Source: an uncultured Bacteroidota bacterium
GTDB taxonomy: Bacteria; Bacteroidota; Bacteroidia; Bacteroidales; P3
Assembly (NCBI GenBank): GCA_902762805.1
Contig: CACWPQ010000022.1
Coordinates: forward strand, 1-64,000
Direction of reading: 5' to 3'
Length of the DNA stretch: 64,000 bases
Each line of letters opens with the position of its first letter. Position 1 is the first letter of the stretch. A program made the position numbers and the translations under genes. Positions 14,019-22,177 of the stretch are shown here, in pieces. The notes below the pieces were generated by a model. The model saw only the letters and a list, made by a program, of their open reading frames with translations, was not told the origin of the DNA and did not search any database.

Positions 14019-15884
14019 ATGCAGTTTGAGCCTTTCGATATAGTGGTTGTGGGCGGTGGTCATGCCGGTGCCGAGGCCGCTGCTGCCGCTGCACGGCTGG
14101 GCTGCCGTGTCCTGCTTATCACCCAAATGCTCGACACCATCTGCCAGATGTCCTGCAATCCCGCCATGGGCGGCGTGGCCAAGGGGCAGATTGTGCGCGA
14201 AGTCGACGCCCTCGGCGGCTGGAGCGGCATCGTCACCGACCGCTCGGCTATCCAGTTCCGCATGCTCAACCTCTCCAAAGGCCCTGCCATGTGGAGCCCC
14301 CGCGCCCAGTGCGACCGCATGCTCTTCTCGCTGAATTGGCGCCAGGTGCTGGAGAATATCCCGGGACTTTCCCTTTGGCAGGATGAGGTCGTGGCCCTCG
14401 AGCTCGACGGCAATGCCGTCTGCGGCGTGCGCACCCGCATGGGGCACACCATCCCCTGCCGCGCCGTGGTGCTCACCAGTGGCACCTTCCTCAACGGCAC
14501 CATCTATATCGGCACCGACTCTTGGCAAGGGGGTAGGGTAGGGGAGGCCCCGGCCACCGGGCTTTCCGACCAGCTGCGCACCCTTGGATTCGAGGTGCAG
14601 CGCCTCAAGACTGGCACTCCGGTTCGCGTCGACGGCCGCACCATCGACTTCGACCGCCTGCAAATCCAGCCTGGCGACGAGCATCCCGCCAAGTTCTCTT
14701 TCACTGATACCAAGCCACTTGCCGAGCAGCGTCCCTGTTATATTGCCAATACCAACCTGCGCACCCACGACATACTCCGCACCGGTTTCGAGCGCTCTCC
14801 CATGTTCACCGGCCGCATCCAGGGCCGTGGGCCACGCTATTGCCCCTCCATCGAGGATAAGATCGACCGCTTTGCCGACAAGGACCACCACCAGCTTTTC
14901 GTTGAGCCCGAAGGGTGGCACTCGCAGTCCTACTATATCAATGGCTTTTCTTCGTCGCTTCCCCTTGATGTGCAGCTCGACGCCCTGCGCTCTATCGACG
15001 GCTTCGCCGAGGCCCGTATCTTTAAGCCCGGCTATGCCATCGAGTATGATTACTTCCCGCCTACCCAGCTCTCCTATACCCTTGAGACCAAGCGTGTTGA
15101 ATGTCTCTACTTTGCCGGCCAGGTCAATGGCACCACCGGCTACGAAGAGGCCGCTTGCCAAGGCCTTATGGCTGGTGTCAATGCCGCGCTGAAACTCCAG
15201 GGCAGGGCGCCTTTTGTCCTCTCGCGTTCGCAGGCGTATATCGGTGTGCTGATTGACGACCTCGTCACCAAGGGTGTCGACGAGCCCTACCGTATGTTCA
15301 CCTCGCGTGCCGAATACCGCATCCTCCTCCGGCAGGACAATGCCGACCAGCGCCTCACTCCGCTTGGCCATGCCATTGGGCTGGCCGATGATACCCGCAT
15401 GCGCCGTGTGGAGAAGAGGGTAGGGGAGGCCCGTGAGCTGCGTCGGCTCGTCGAGGCAACGCCCGTGGTGCCCTCCGATGTCAATGCCTGGCTTCAGGAG
15501 CATGGCTCGGCGCTCCTTAATCAAAAGGTGCGTCTCTCTAGCCTTCTGTTGCGTCCTGAGCTTTCGCTCCGCGACCTCGCTCAGCTTGCCCCCGAGGTCT
15601 CTGCCGCCGTCTCGTCCCTCCCTGCCGACGTGGTGCAGGATGTAGAGACCGCCATCAAGTATCAACGCTATATCGAAAAGGAGCAGGAAGTGGCCAACCG
15701 CATCCTCAAGTTCGAGGACATCCCCTTGCCGACCGACTACGATTATTTCCTTCTCGATGCACTCTCCTACGAGGCACGTGAGAAACTCTCCAAGCATCAT
15801 CCCGCCACCATCGGCCAAGCCTCCCGTATCAGTGGCGTCTCCCCAGCCGACATTTCTGTCCTCCTCATTGCCTTTGCCCGTTAG
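14019..15884 (+). CDS. mnmG: tRNA uridine-5-carboxymethylaminomethyl modification enzyme MnmG (GidA)
   Basis: 621 residues, full length. FAD-binding GGGHAGAEAA at residues 12-21, followed by the conserved CNPAMGGVAKG and GPAMWSPRAQCDR segments, and GTFLNGTIYIG. The C-terminal helical domain with YEAREKLSKHHPATIGQASRISGVSP is characteristic. With MnmE it makes the cmnm5 group on wobble uridine of certain tRNAs. It lies 12 bases behind ybeY and is probably co-transcribed. gidA is often close to the replication origin, which fits the parS-like sites here. Confidence 0.97.
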   Translation: MQFEPFDIVVVGGGHAGAEAAAAAARLGCRVLLITQMLDTICQMSCNPAMGGVAKGQIVREVDALGGWSGIVTDRSAIQFRMLNLSKGPAMWSPRAQCDRMLFSLNWRQVLENIPGLSLWQDEVVALELDGNAVCGVRTRMGHTIPCRAVVLTSGTFLNGTIYIGTDSWQGGRVGEAPATGLSDQLRTLGFEVQRLKTGTPVRVDGRTIDFDRLQIQPGDEHPAKFSFTDTKPLAEQRPCYIANTNLRTHDILRTGFERSPMFTGRIQGRGPRYCPSIEDKIDRFADKDHHQLFVEPEGWHSQSYYINGFSSSLPLDVQLDALRSIDGFAEARIFKPGYAIEYDYFPPTQLSYTLETKRVECLYFAGQVNGTTGYEEAACQGLMAGVNAALKLQGRAPFVLSRSQAYIGVLIDDLVTKGVDEPYRMFTSRAEYRILLRQDNADQRLTPLGHAIGLADDTRMRRVEKRVGEARELRRLVEATPVVPSDVNAWLQEHGSALLNQKVRLSSLLLRPELSLRDLAQLAPEVSAAVSSLPADVVQDVETAIKYQRYIEKEQEVANRILKFEDIPLPTDYDYFLLDALSYEAREKLSKHHPATIGQASRISGVSPADISVLLIAFAR

Positions 15885-15887
15885 TGC

Positions 15888-15930
15888 ATGAGAAAAACAC
15901 CCCCGCTGTTTCACGTGAAACAGCGGGGGT
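15888..15930 (-). terminator. Shared terminator of aroB and mnmG with embedded parS
   Basis: A perfect 32-bp palindrome at 15899-15930: ACCCCCGC arms flank TGTTTCACGTGAAACA. On the minus strand it is followed by GTGTTTTTCT, so it works best as the aroB terminator; mnmG converges on it from the other side. Confidence 0.75.
15907..15922. promoter_or_regulatory. parS: parS-like ParB site 3 (perfect)
   Basis: TGTTTCACGTGAAACA, perfect match to bacterial parS, forming the top of the terminator hairpin between mnmG and aroB. Confidence 0.82.
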
Positions 15931-15951
15931 AAATCGTTTGTTCTATGTGAT

Positions 15952-16968
15952 TTAAATGTGTAGAAACGCGTCGCGAAGTTCGTGGTCAGACACGTCAATG
16001 TCGATAGCAGCGGCACCGATTTCCTGCAGAAGCACGCATCGCACTGCCCCCTCTTTTGCCTTTTTGTCTTGATGCATCAAGGGGAGCATCTTTTCGATGT
16101 CTTTCAGGGTGTATTTGGGTAGTTTTACTTTCGCACTAATCCACTTGGAATATGATAGATAGATTTCCTCGGCCAGCCCCAGTTTTTTCGTCGAGAGGTA
16201 CATCGCGGCCAGCATCCCGACACCCACGCTGATGCCGTGTGGCAGGTGCGAGTACATCTCGATGGCGTGTCCGAAAGTGTGCCCAAAGTTCAGTATCTTC
16301 CTGATTCCATGGTCGTATGGGTCTGCCTTCACGATTTGGTTTTTCATTTTCGCCACCTCTACAATATGCTGCTTGGTCAGTGTGGCAGCATTCGTAAGTT
16401 GCTCAAATAGAGTGTTGTCTGTGACGGCTGAAGTTTTCACCATCTCCATTAGCCCATTGGCTATTTCCTCGGTGGGTAGGGTGTTGCAAAACGCATGGTC
16501 TATGACAGTTAGCTCTGCTGGATGGAAAAATCCGATGCTGTTTTTCACGCCGCCGAAATCAATGGCTGTTTTGCCGCCGATGGCGGCGTCAGTCATTGAT
16601 AGCAAGGTGGTTGGGATGTTGATGTGGCGCAGGCCGCGCTTGTAGCCTGCGGCCACGAAGCCGCCGAGGTCGCACACCGACCCGCCGCCGAGGTTCACCA
16701 GCACATGCTGCCGGTCGGCGCCGCCGTCGAGCAACGTCTGCCACACTTGTACCGCCACCTCCAGGCTCTTGCATTCTTCGCCCGCCGGCACCTCGATGAA
16801 TTCCGCCTCCTGTAGTGCCTCCACCTGCGAGATAACCTGCGGCAGGCAGTGTTGGAATGTGTTTTCGTCCAGCAGGATGGTGTACCGAGCCCCTGCCCAT
16901 TCCGGCTTGGTCAGCTCGCGGGCCAACGCTTTTAGCCCTCCATATATAATTTTACTCTGTTTAAACAT
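15952..16968 (-). CDS. aroB: 3-dehydroquinate synthase
   Basis: 338 residues. NAD-binding GGGSVCDLGGFVAAGYKRG near residues 94-112 and PTTLLSMTDAAIGGKTAID near 118-137 are the AroB signatures; zinc ligands are expected at Glu of NGLMEMVK and at the His residues of NFGHTFGHAIE. Catalyses the second step of the shikimate pathway, DAHP to 3-dehydroquinate. No other aro gene is adjacent. It is divergent from the U32 peptidase gene, 34 bases apart. Confidence 0.96.
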   Translation of the reverse strand: MFKQSKIIYGGLKALARELTKPEWAGARYTILLDENTFQHCLPQVISQVEALQEAEFIEVPAGEECKSLEVAVQVWQTLLDGGADRQHVLVNLGGGSVCDLGGFVAAGYKRGLRHINIPTTLLSMTDAAIGGKTAIDFGGVKNSIGFFHPAELTVIDHAFCNTLPTEEIANGLMEMVKTSAVTDNTLFEQLTNAATLTKQHIVEVAKMKNQIVKADPYDHGIRKILNFGHTFGHAIEMYSHLPHGISVGVGMLAAMYLSTKKLGLAEEIYLSYSKWISAKVKLPKYTLKDIEKMLPLMHQDKKAKEGAVRCVLLQEIGAAAIDIDVSDHELRDAFLHI

Positions 16969-17002
16969 ACAATAAATAACGCGTCGCTGCGTTGATTATT
17001 GC

Positions 17003-18820
17003 ATGAAACTGGAATTGCTTTCCCCTGCTAAGAACATGGAGTTTGGCCGCGAGGCGGTGAACCATGGTGCCGATGCTCTCTACATCGGTGCGCCTGCCTT
17101 CGGCGCCCGTGCTGCCGCCACCAACACCATCCAGGATATAGAGACTTTGGTCAACTATGCGCATCTGTATGGTTCCAAGGTATTTGCGACCGTGAACACG
17201 CTTCTCTTCGACGATGAGCTGGAGCCTGCTGTTGAGATGATACGTGAGCTCTACAACATTGGCGTTGATGCGTTGATTATCCAGGACTTAGGACTTTTAG
17301 AGTGTGACCTTCCACCTATCGAGCTCCATGCCAGCACCCAGTGCCACAACGCTTCTGTTGAGCGTGTAAGGTTCATGGAATCAGTAGGGTTCAAGCGTGT
17401 AATCCTGGCTCGAGAGACCTCCCTGGAGCAGATGCGAGCCATACGTGAGGCTACCTCGGTCGACCTCGAAGGCTTTGTCTACGGCGCTCTCTGCGTCAGC
17501 TACAGTGGCCAATGCTATATGAGTCAATACCTTAACCAGCGCAGTGGCAACCGAGGTGCCTGTTCGCAGCCCTGCCGTTCCACCTACGACCTGCTGACCG
17601 AAGAGGGGCGCACCATTATGAAGAACCGCCACCTCCTTTCGCTCAAAGATTTCAATGCCAGTCAATATATTGGGTCTATGATAGATGCAGGCATTTCGTC
17701 GTTTAAGATTGAAGGACGCCTGAAAGATCTTTCCTATGTGAAGAATATCACCGCATACTATCGTCAACTACTTGATAGTATGATGGATGGACACGAACGC
17801 GCCTCCTCCGGTGCCACCACTGTCTTCTTCACCCCCGACCCGGAGCGCACCTTTAACCGCGGCTATACCGACTACTTCCTCCGTGGGCGTCAGCCCATGG
17901 CCTCCTTTGCCACCCAAAAGTCCATTGGCAAGCCCGTCGGAGTGGTGTCAACGGTCGGTCGGTTTACTTTGACGGTAGATAGCAAGGAAACCTTCGTCAA
18001 TGGCGACGGCCTATGCTTCTTCGACGAGCGCAACCGCCTGCAGGGCTTCCTGGTCAACGGCGTGGAGGGCAATGTCATCACCCCCAACCAAATGCCTCGC
18101 ATCAAGATCGGCACCCAGCTGTGGCGTAATCAGGACCAGGCTTTCGAGAAGATGCTTGCCGGCCGCACCGCTGAGCGCAAGGTCGGCGTCCGGATGCTCT
18201 TCTGCGTCACGCGTCGCGGCTTCAGTCTCGACCTCACGGACGAAGATGGCGTCACCGTCGTCCAGCATATGGCCGCCGAGCACCTGCCCTCGGACCGCCC
18301 CATCAAGTCGTCCAACACCATCGTCAAGCAGCTCTCCAAACTTGGCGACAGTCCCTTCGTGGCTACTGAGGTCACCGACACCACCGAGGGGCGCTATTTT
18401 ATCACTGCAGGCACCCTCAACGAGCTCCGTCGCCGCGCGGTGGAACTGCTTAAGGAATACCGCATTAAGCATTTCCGTCCGCAGGATGTTCCACGTGAAA
18501 CATCTTCCGATATTCCTTCTGTTGCTAGCCATTTGGACTATCGCTCCAACGTCATCAACCAGCGCGCGGAGGCCTTCTATCGCCGCCACGGAGCCATCGA
18601 AACAGAGCATGGCTTGGAGCAGACGGGCGATTATGCCGGCAAAGCCCTTATGACCACTAAATACTGCCTCCGTCACGAGCTAGGCTGCTGCCTCCGCGAT
18701 GGCGGACCCAACCCCCACCAGATCGTCCCCACCGACACCCTCCTCCTCCGCAACCAAGAGCGTCTCTTCCGCCTCCAGTTCGACTGCGGCGAGTGCGTGA
18801 TGCGGGTATATACGGTCTAG
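17003..18820 (+). CDS. Peptidase U32 family protein (RlhA/TrhP-like)
   Basis: 605 residues. N-terminal U32 barrel: ELLSPAKNMEFGREAVNHGADALYIG (split here as ELLSPAKN at residue 4 and GADALYIGAP near 24), then the cysteine motif GALCVSYSGQCYMS and RSGNRGACSQPCR near residues 165-195. The C-terminus holds a further Cys cluster (HELGCC, FDCGEC). Members of this family support hydroxylation of 23S rRNA or tRNA, or are annotated as collagenase-like; the exact role of this long form is unclear. The coding sequence contains a parS-like site at 18487. Confidence 0.88.
   Translation: MKLELLSPAKNMEFGREAVNHGADALYIGAPAFGARAAATNTIQDIETLVNYAHLYGSKVFATVNTLLFDDELEPAVEMIRELYNIGVDALIIQDLGLLECDLPPIELHASTQCHNASVERVRFMESVGFKRVILARETSLEQMRAIREATSVDLEGFVYGALCVSYSGQCYMSQYLNQRSGNRGACSQPCRSTYDLLTEEGRTIMKNRHLLSLKDFNASQYIGSMIDAGISSFKIEGRLKDLSYVKNITAYYRQLLDSMMDGHERASSGATTVFFTPDPERTFNRGYTDYFLRGRQPMASFATQKSIGKPVGVVSTVGRFTLTVDSKETFVNGDGLCFFDERNRLQGFLVNGVEGNVITPNQMPRIKIGTQLWRNQDQAFEKMLAGRTAERKVGVRMLFCVTRRGFSLDLTDEDGVTVVQHMAAEHLPSDRPIKSSNTIVKQLSKLGDSPFVATEVTDTTEGRYFITAGTLNELRRRAVELLKEYRIKHFRPQDVPRETSSDIPSVASHLDYRSNVINQRAEAFYRRHGAIETEHGLEQTGDYAGKALMTTKYCLRHELGCCLRDGGPNPHQIVPTDTLLLRNQERLFRLQFDCGECVMRVYTV
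18487..18502. promoter_or_regulatory. parS: parS-like ParB site 4
   Basis: TGTTCCACGTGAAACA, perfect match to TGTTNCACGTGAAACA, within the U32 peptidase gene (codons of DVPRETSS). Confidence 0.78.
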
Positions 18821-18845
18821 AATAGGTGGAATCTATAATGTTGGA

Positions 18846-19163
18846 TTATTTGGCGATGGTTTTCGAGGGTCTGATGCGGTCGACGATGACCATGTCGTCC
18901 TCCATGTGGAAGATGTAGACCCACCGTTTGTTGTGGCTCACCATGCGGCGTGCCCGTGGATGGTACTGGCGGATGTCAGCCATCGGGCTCACGCGGTAGA
19001 GACCCGCCAGCAACGACAACGATTGCACCTCGGCAATCATGTTGTCGATATATCGGTTGGCGCCAATCTGCGACATGACAGACTTCAAGTACTCCTCGAG
19101 TTCGTCTAAATCGCGTATGGCGGAGTGTCGCAATCTAACTTTGTAGACTGTCATAGTAGTCAT
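18846..19163 (-). CDS. RelE/ParE-family toxin
   Basis: 105 residues. Fold pattern LRHSAIRDLDELEEYLKSVM (first helix pair) followed by YRVSPMADIRQYHPRARRMVSHNKRWVYIFHMEDDMVIVDRI fits the ParE/RelE superfamily, and the frame is intact. It could also start at the ATG at 19154. It overlaps the end of the upstream antitoxin gene, as in type II pairs. Likely ribosome-dependent mRNA cleavage or gyrase poisoning; which one cannot be told. Confidence 0.78.
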   Translation of the reverse strand: MTTMTVYKVRLRHSAIRDLDELEEYLKSVMSQIGANRYIDNMIAEVQSLSLLAGLYRVSPMADIRQYHPRARRMVSHNKRWVYIFHMEDDMVIVDRIRPSKTIAK

Positions 19164-19314
19164 TCACTCTCTGTCGTAGTATGCCAAAGAATTCCTCCAC
19201 TGACATCAGTTCGCTTTCCGGTGTTTTGGGGAATTCTTCGGTTGCGGGCCGGGGCTTCTTGGTGGTCGCGCGCGGCCGTCCGACGGGCTTCGGATCCATC
19301 GTTTCCATATCCAT
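19135..19314 (-). CDS. Antitoxin partner of RelE/ParE toxin
   Basis: 59 residues. Basic, proline-rich start (KPVGRPRATTKKPRPATEEF, an AT-hook-like GRPR is present) followed by a C-terminal helix SVEEFFGILRQRVNDYYD that would wrap the toxin. The start at 19314 was chosen as the first ATG behind the -7 box. It overlaps the toxin gene by up to 29 bases. Confidence 0.65.
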   Translation of the reverse strand: MDMETMDPKPVGRPRATTKKPRPATEEFPKTPESELMSVEEFFGILRQRVNDYYDSLQS

Positions 19315-19336
19315 CTTTTTATGTGTTTTCCGGCTG

Positions 19337-19344
19337 CAAAAGTA
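19337..19344 (-). promoter_or_regulatory. -7 promoter box of second toxin-antitoxin pair
   Basis: TACTTTTG on the minus strand, 22 bases before the antitoxin start. Confidence 0.6.
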
Positions 19345-19395
19345 CGAATATTTCCCCACACTGCAAAAATATTTTTTTAGACAAAGAAATATTTG

Positions 19396-19403
19396 TATTT
19401 TTG
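19396..19403 (+). promoter_or_regulatory. -7 promoter box upstream of LRR lipoprotein
   Basis: TATTTTTG. It is about 190 bases before the start codon at 19597, leaving a long leader that contains leader-repeat copy 4. Confidence 0.5.
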
Positions 19404-19486
19404 CATCGTCAAGCGCCTCCATTATGCCCACCGCATCCCACCCATTTGCTCCCCTCGGAGCCGGTCCCTTTTCGACCACCTGGTAT

Positions 19487-19508
19487 GGAAGAAGAAGGGA
19501 AGAAGAGG
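19487..19508 (+). repeat. Leader repeat (GGAAGAAGAGG)2, copy 4
   Basis: GGAAGAAGAAG at 19487-19497 and GGAAGAAGAGG at 19498-19508, followed by GTGTCTG and AAATCAGTC. It lies in the leader of the LRR lipoprotein gene. Confidence 0.68.
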
Positions 19509-19596
19509 GTGTCTGTTCAGTGCTGTAAATCAGTCTGTTGTAAATCGGCAAAATGAGGCCGTTTTGCGAAAAAAAACACAAAAAATCGACCGCCGT

Positions 19597-20775
19597 ATGA
19601 TACACCATGCTACCCGCTGCAGCACAGACTGTTATGCCCGAAATCGTGCGCATCGCCTCCACGGGGGTGTACGCCTCTTTGTGTGCCTCCTTGTGACGTT
19701 GTTTTCCTCCTGCGCTGTCCACCGCGAGGCAGGTGAGATAACGGCCACAGTGCCCGACAAGGCCTTTCGCACCCTCCTGCTCGAGAAAGGCTATGCCGAG
19801 AGGGTTTTCGGCCATCGTCTGCGCCCCACCGCCGAGGGGAAGGCCTTGTCGGAACTGATATGCTATGAGGAGGGTATCCACTCGCTCCGCGGCATCGAGA
19901 TGTTTCCGCAGCTGGCCTCCCTCGTCTGTAGCGGCAACCCCATCGAGGAGCTCGACCTCAACGCGTTGCGCCGCCTGGAAAATCTCTACGGCATCCACAT
20001 GCCGCTGCGCCGCCTTGACATCGACAGCTGTCGCCGCCTGCAGCACATCGAGCTCAGCTACACCCATCTTGACACCTTCTCCCTCGCCCCCTTCCCCGAC
20101 CTGACCTACTTCTTCTGCATCTTCTCGCCCCTCCGCGAGCTAGACCTTACGCCTTGCCCCAAAATGAAGTCGGTCTACATCCGCGCCACGCAGATTACCG
20201 ATATCGACCTCACCCCCTGCGACAATTTCTTCCAACTGCACGCCACCGACACGCCGCTGCGCACCATCCACGTCACCGACGAGCAGATGGACAGTGACAT
20301 CCGCGTCTCCTGCGATGACAGTGTCCGCGTCGTCTCCGTGCCGATACCGGAGCTCTCCTGCATCCGCACCCGCGCAGTCTTGATCCCCGAGCTCTATGAA
20401 CTTGGCCTCACGCTCGACACCAGCGGTGCCCTCGAGCACCACTACACCACCGGGGTCTACCTCCTGGGCGACAGCATCCCGCAGCAGTACATGCAGGCGT
20501 GGCAGCAGTTTGTCCTCGGCCTGCGCAACGCGTTGATTGACGCGGGGATGAGTTGGGCTGATGTGTACAGATTTTGGGGACGCCTCTTCCTCGCGCCCGA
20601 CGGGTCGGTCGACTACTACGTTTACCAGTGGAGCGGCGACCATCAGCCCGGCGACGAGTGGAAAGCCCGGTTCCGTACCGTCGTCGAGCGCTACCTCGCC
20701 ACCTTCCGCTTCGCCTACACCTTCAACCGTCGCTTCTCCCAGTGCGGCTCCGTTGTCCTCAGGCCTGCCGGCTAG
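19597..20775 (+). CDS. Lipoprotein with degenerate leucine-rich repeats
   Basis: 392 residues from the ATG at 19597. After a long basic N-terminus a hydrophobic stretch (RLFVCLLVTLFSSC) ends in a lipobox near residue 38. The middle contains LRR-like units of about 20 residues (LRGIEMFPQLASLVCSGNPI, IEELDLNALRRLENLYGI, LRRLDIDSCRRLQHIELSYT, LRELDLTPCPKMKSVYIRAT), as in BspA-like surface proteins. The C-terminal part (about residue 290 onward) is unrelated and unrecognised. Probably surface-exposed and used for binding. Confidence 0.7.
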   Translation: MIHHATRCSTDCYARNRAHRLHGGVRLFVCLLVTLFSSCAVHREAGEITATVPDKAFRTLLLEKGYAERVFGHRLRPTAEGKALSELICYEEGIHSLRGIEMFPQLASLVCSGNPIEELDLNALRRLENLYGIHMPLRRLDIDSCRRLQHIELSYTHLDTFSLAPFPDLTYFFCIFSPLRELDLTPCPKMKSVYIRATQITDIDLTPCDNFFQLHATDTPLRTIHVTDEQMDSDIRVSCDDSVRVVSVPIPELSCIRTRAVLIPELYELGLTLDTSGALEHHYTTGVYLLGDSIPQQYMQAWQQFVLGLRNALIDAGMSWADVYRFWGRLFLAPDGSVDYYVYQWSGDHQPGDEWKARFRTVVERYLATFRFAYTFNRRFSQCGSVVLRPAG

Positions 20776-20881
20776 CCTACAGCCGTAAGCCCCAATAGGC
20801 GGACGCCGGGCCGGCGCGCGCAGCGGTCCGAATAATTCCTTAGGGTGGAAAAAATATTTTGTCCACATGCCGAATTGTTCT

Positions 20882-20889
20882 TATCTTTG
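20882..20889 (+). promoter_or_regulatory. -7 promoter box of kal
   Basis: TATCTTTG, 103 bases upstream of the kal start codon, giving an A-rich leader. Confidence 0.55.
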
Positions 20890-20992
20890 CGGAAGTCAAA
20901 GTGGGGGTGGGAGAGGGGTGAAATAGAATTACTACATATTGGAAATCAACAGATAAACATATAAAAGTACAAACCTTAAAACATAACAAATT

Positions 20993-21385
20993 ATGGCAGT
21001 CAAATCAATGCTCCGCGTCCGCATGAGCGCCAAGGACGCCCACTACGGCGGCAATCTCGTCGACGGCGCCCACATGCTCCACCTCTTCGGCGATGTCGCC
21101 ACCGAACTCCTCATCATCCAGGACGGCGACGAAGGCCTCTTCTGCGCCTACGACATGGTCGAGTTCAAAGCCCCCGTCTACGCCGGCGACTATATCGAGG
21201 CCTACGGCGAAATCACCCACGTCGGCAACACCAGCCGCAAGATGAGCTTCGAGGCCTACAAAGTCATCAAGCCCCGTCCCGACATCAGCGACTCCGCCGC
21301 CGAGGTGCTGCCGGAGAAAATCCTCGTGGCCCGCGCCACCGGCACCTGCGTCACCCCCAAGGAGTGCCAGCGCTACAACAAATAA
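20993..21385 (+). CDS. kal: 3-aminobutyryl-CoA ammonia-lyase
   Basis: 130 residues, hot-dog fold. The sequence [20 protein letters not shown] (residues 7-26) and [19 protein letters not shown] match the Kal family of lysine-fermenting bacteria. The enzyme removes ammonia from 3-aminobutyryl-CoA to give crotonyl-CoA in anaerobic lysine degradation. The other pathway genes (kamA, kamDE, kdd, kce) are not in this window, so the gene stands alone here. It ends at a strong terminator. Confidence 0.88.
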   Translation: MAVKSMLRVRMSAKDAHYGGNLVDGAHMLHLFGDVATELLIIQDGDEGLFCAYDMVEFKAPVYAGDYIEAYGEITHVGNTSRKMSFEAYKVIKPRPDISDSAAEVLPEKILVARATGTCVTPKECQRYNK

Positions 21386-21411
21386 TCCTTGTTGCATAGG
21401 TATGCCCATGT

Positions 21412-21450
21412 CCGGCACCCGACGCTTGCGTCGGGTGCCGGACTCCTTTT
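21412..21450 (+). terminator. Terminator-like hairpin after kal
   Basis: Perfect 13-bp stem CCGGCACCCGACG / CGTCGGGTGCCGG with loop CTTG, followed by ACTCCTTTTCG. Confidence 0.7.
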
Positions 21451-21504
21451 CGCCCGCCCTCGATTCTCGGTCCCAAAGGCCTATAGGCGGTCGCAGACGG
21501 TATC

Positions 21505-21569
21505 ATTATTACCCATCGATGGGTAATAATGGGAAAAGGCCTATCTATTACCCTAGAGAACCCCTACCG
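21505..21569 (+). repeat. 64-bp dispersed element with palindromic head, copy 1
   Basis: Starts with a perfect 26-bp palindrome centred on CCCATCGATGGG (21505-21530), then GGGAAAAGGCCTATC, ATTACCC and TAGAGAACCCCTACCG. Nearly the same 64 bp occurs in opposite orientation at 26311-26374, and its tail again at 58195-58225. It lies between the convergent kal and mazG genes. Confidence 0.75.
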
Positions 21570-21574
21570 AACCC

Positions 21575-22177
21575 CTACCCGTTCCGGTGGCGCTCGGCGA
21601 AACGGCGGTTGGCCAGGCAGAGCGCGTCGTCGGCATTCAGGCCGTGGCGGCGGCCCCAGTCCACAAGGTCGAACAGCTGCTGCCCGTACTCCTCCTCCGT
21701 CATCTCGGTAGGCTCGGCCGTGTTCTCCGTCCGCCCTGCCACCTTCTCCTGCATTCGGATGGCCTTGACGAGCGACGGCAGGCTCTCCGGCACCCCCTCG
21801 AGCACGTCCTTGCGCCCCTCGCGCATCTTCAGCTGCTCCCAGTTCTCGCCGTGGTAGTTCTCGCGGTCGTAGATGAAAGGGTGGCGCGCTATGAGCTTGT
21901 CGCTGATGGCGTTGTACACGTCGGCCTGCGTGAAGAGCCCCTGCTCCTCGGCCAGCTTGCAATAGAACAGGATATGCATCGCCAGGTCGCCCAGCTCCTT
22001 TTTCATCTCATTGGCGTTGGCGGCCACGATGGCTTCGCTCAGCTCGTGCACCTCCTCGATAGTGAGGTAGCGCAGGCTCTTCATCGTCTGCTGGCGGTCC
22101 CACGGGCATTCACGCCGCAGGGTGTCCAGAATGTCGTTCAGGCGCTTAAATGCGTCGTACGTCTTCGATTCCATCAA
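21575..22177 (-). CDS. mazG: MazG nucleoside triphosphate pyrophosphohydrolase
   Basis: 200 residues. Motif EEVHELSEAI at about residues 41-50 and ELGDLAMHILFY near 61-72 give the four-acidic-residue metal site (EExxE ... ExxD) of all-alpha NTP pyrophosphatases; CPWDRQQT near the N-terminus is typical of MazG. It hydrolyses (d)NTPs to NMPs and lowers ppGpp-related stress in E. coli. It overlaps the end of the relA/spoT gene by 32 bases, matching the known mazG link with stringent control. Start at 22177 or 22174. Confidence 0.93.
   Translation of the reverse strand: MMESKTYDAFKRLNDILDTLRRECPWDRQQTMKSLRYLTIEEVHELSEAIVAANANEMKKELGDLAMHILFYCKLAEEQGLFTQADVYNAISDKLIARHPFIYDRENYHGENWEQLKMREGRKDVLEGVPESLPSLVKAIRMQEKVAGRTENTAEPTEMTEEEYGQQLFDLVDWGRRHGLNADDALCLANRRFAERHRNG

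Noticed and set aside
14007..16016. Minus-strand open frame of 669 codons opposite mnmG
   Set aside because: MnmG on the plus strand is unambiguous and complete.
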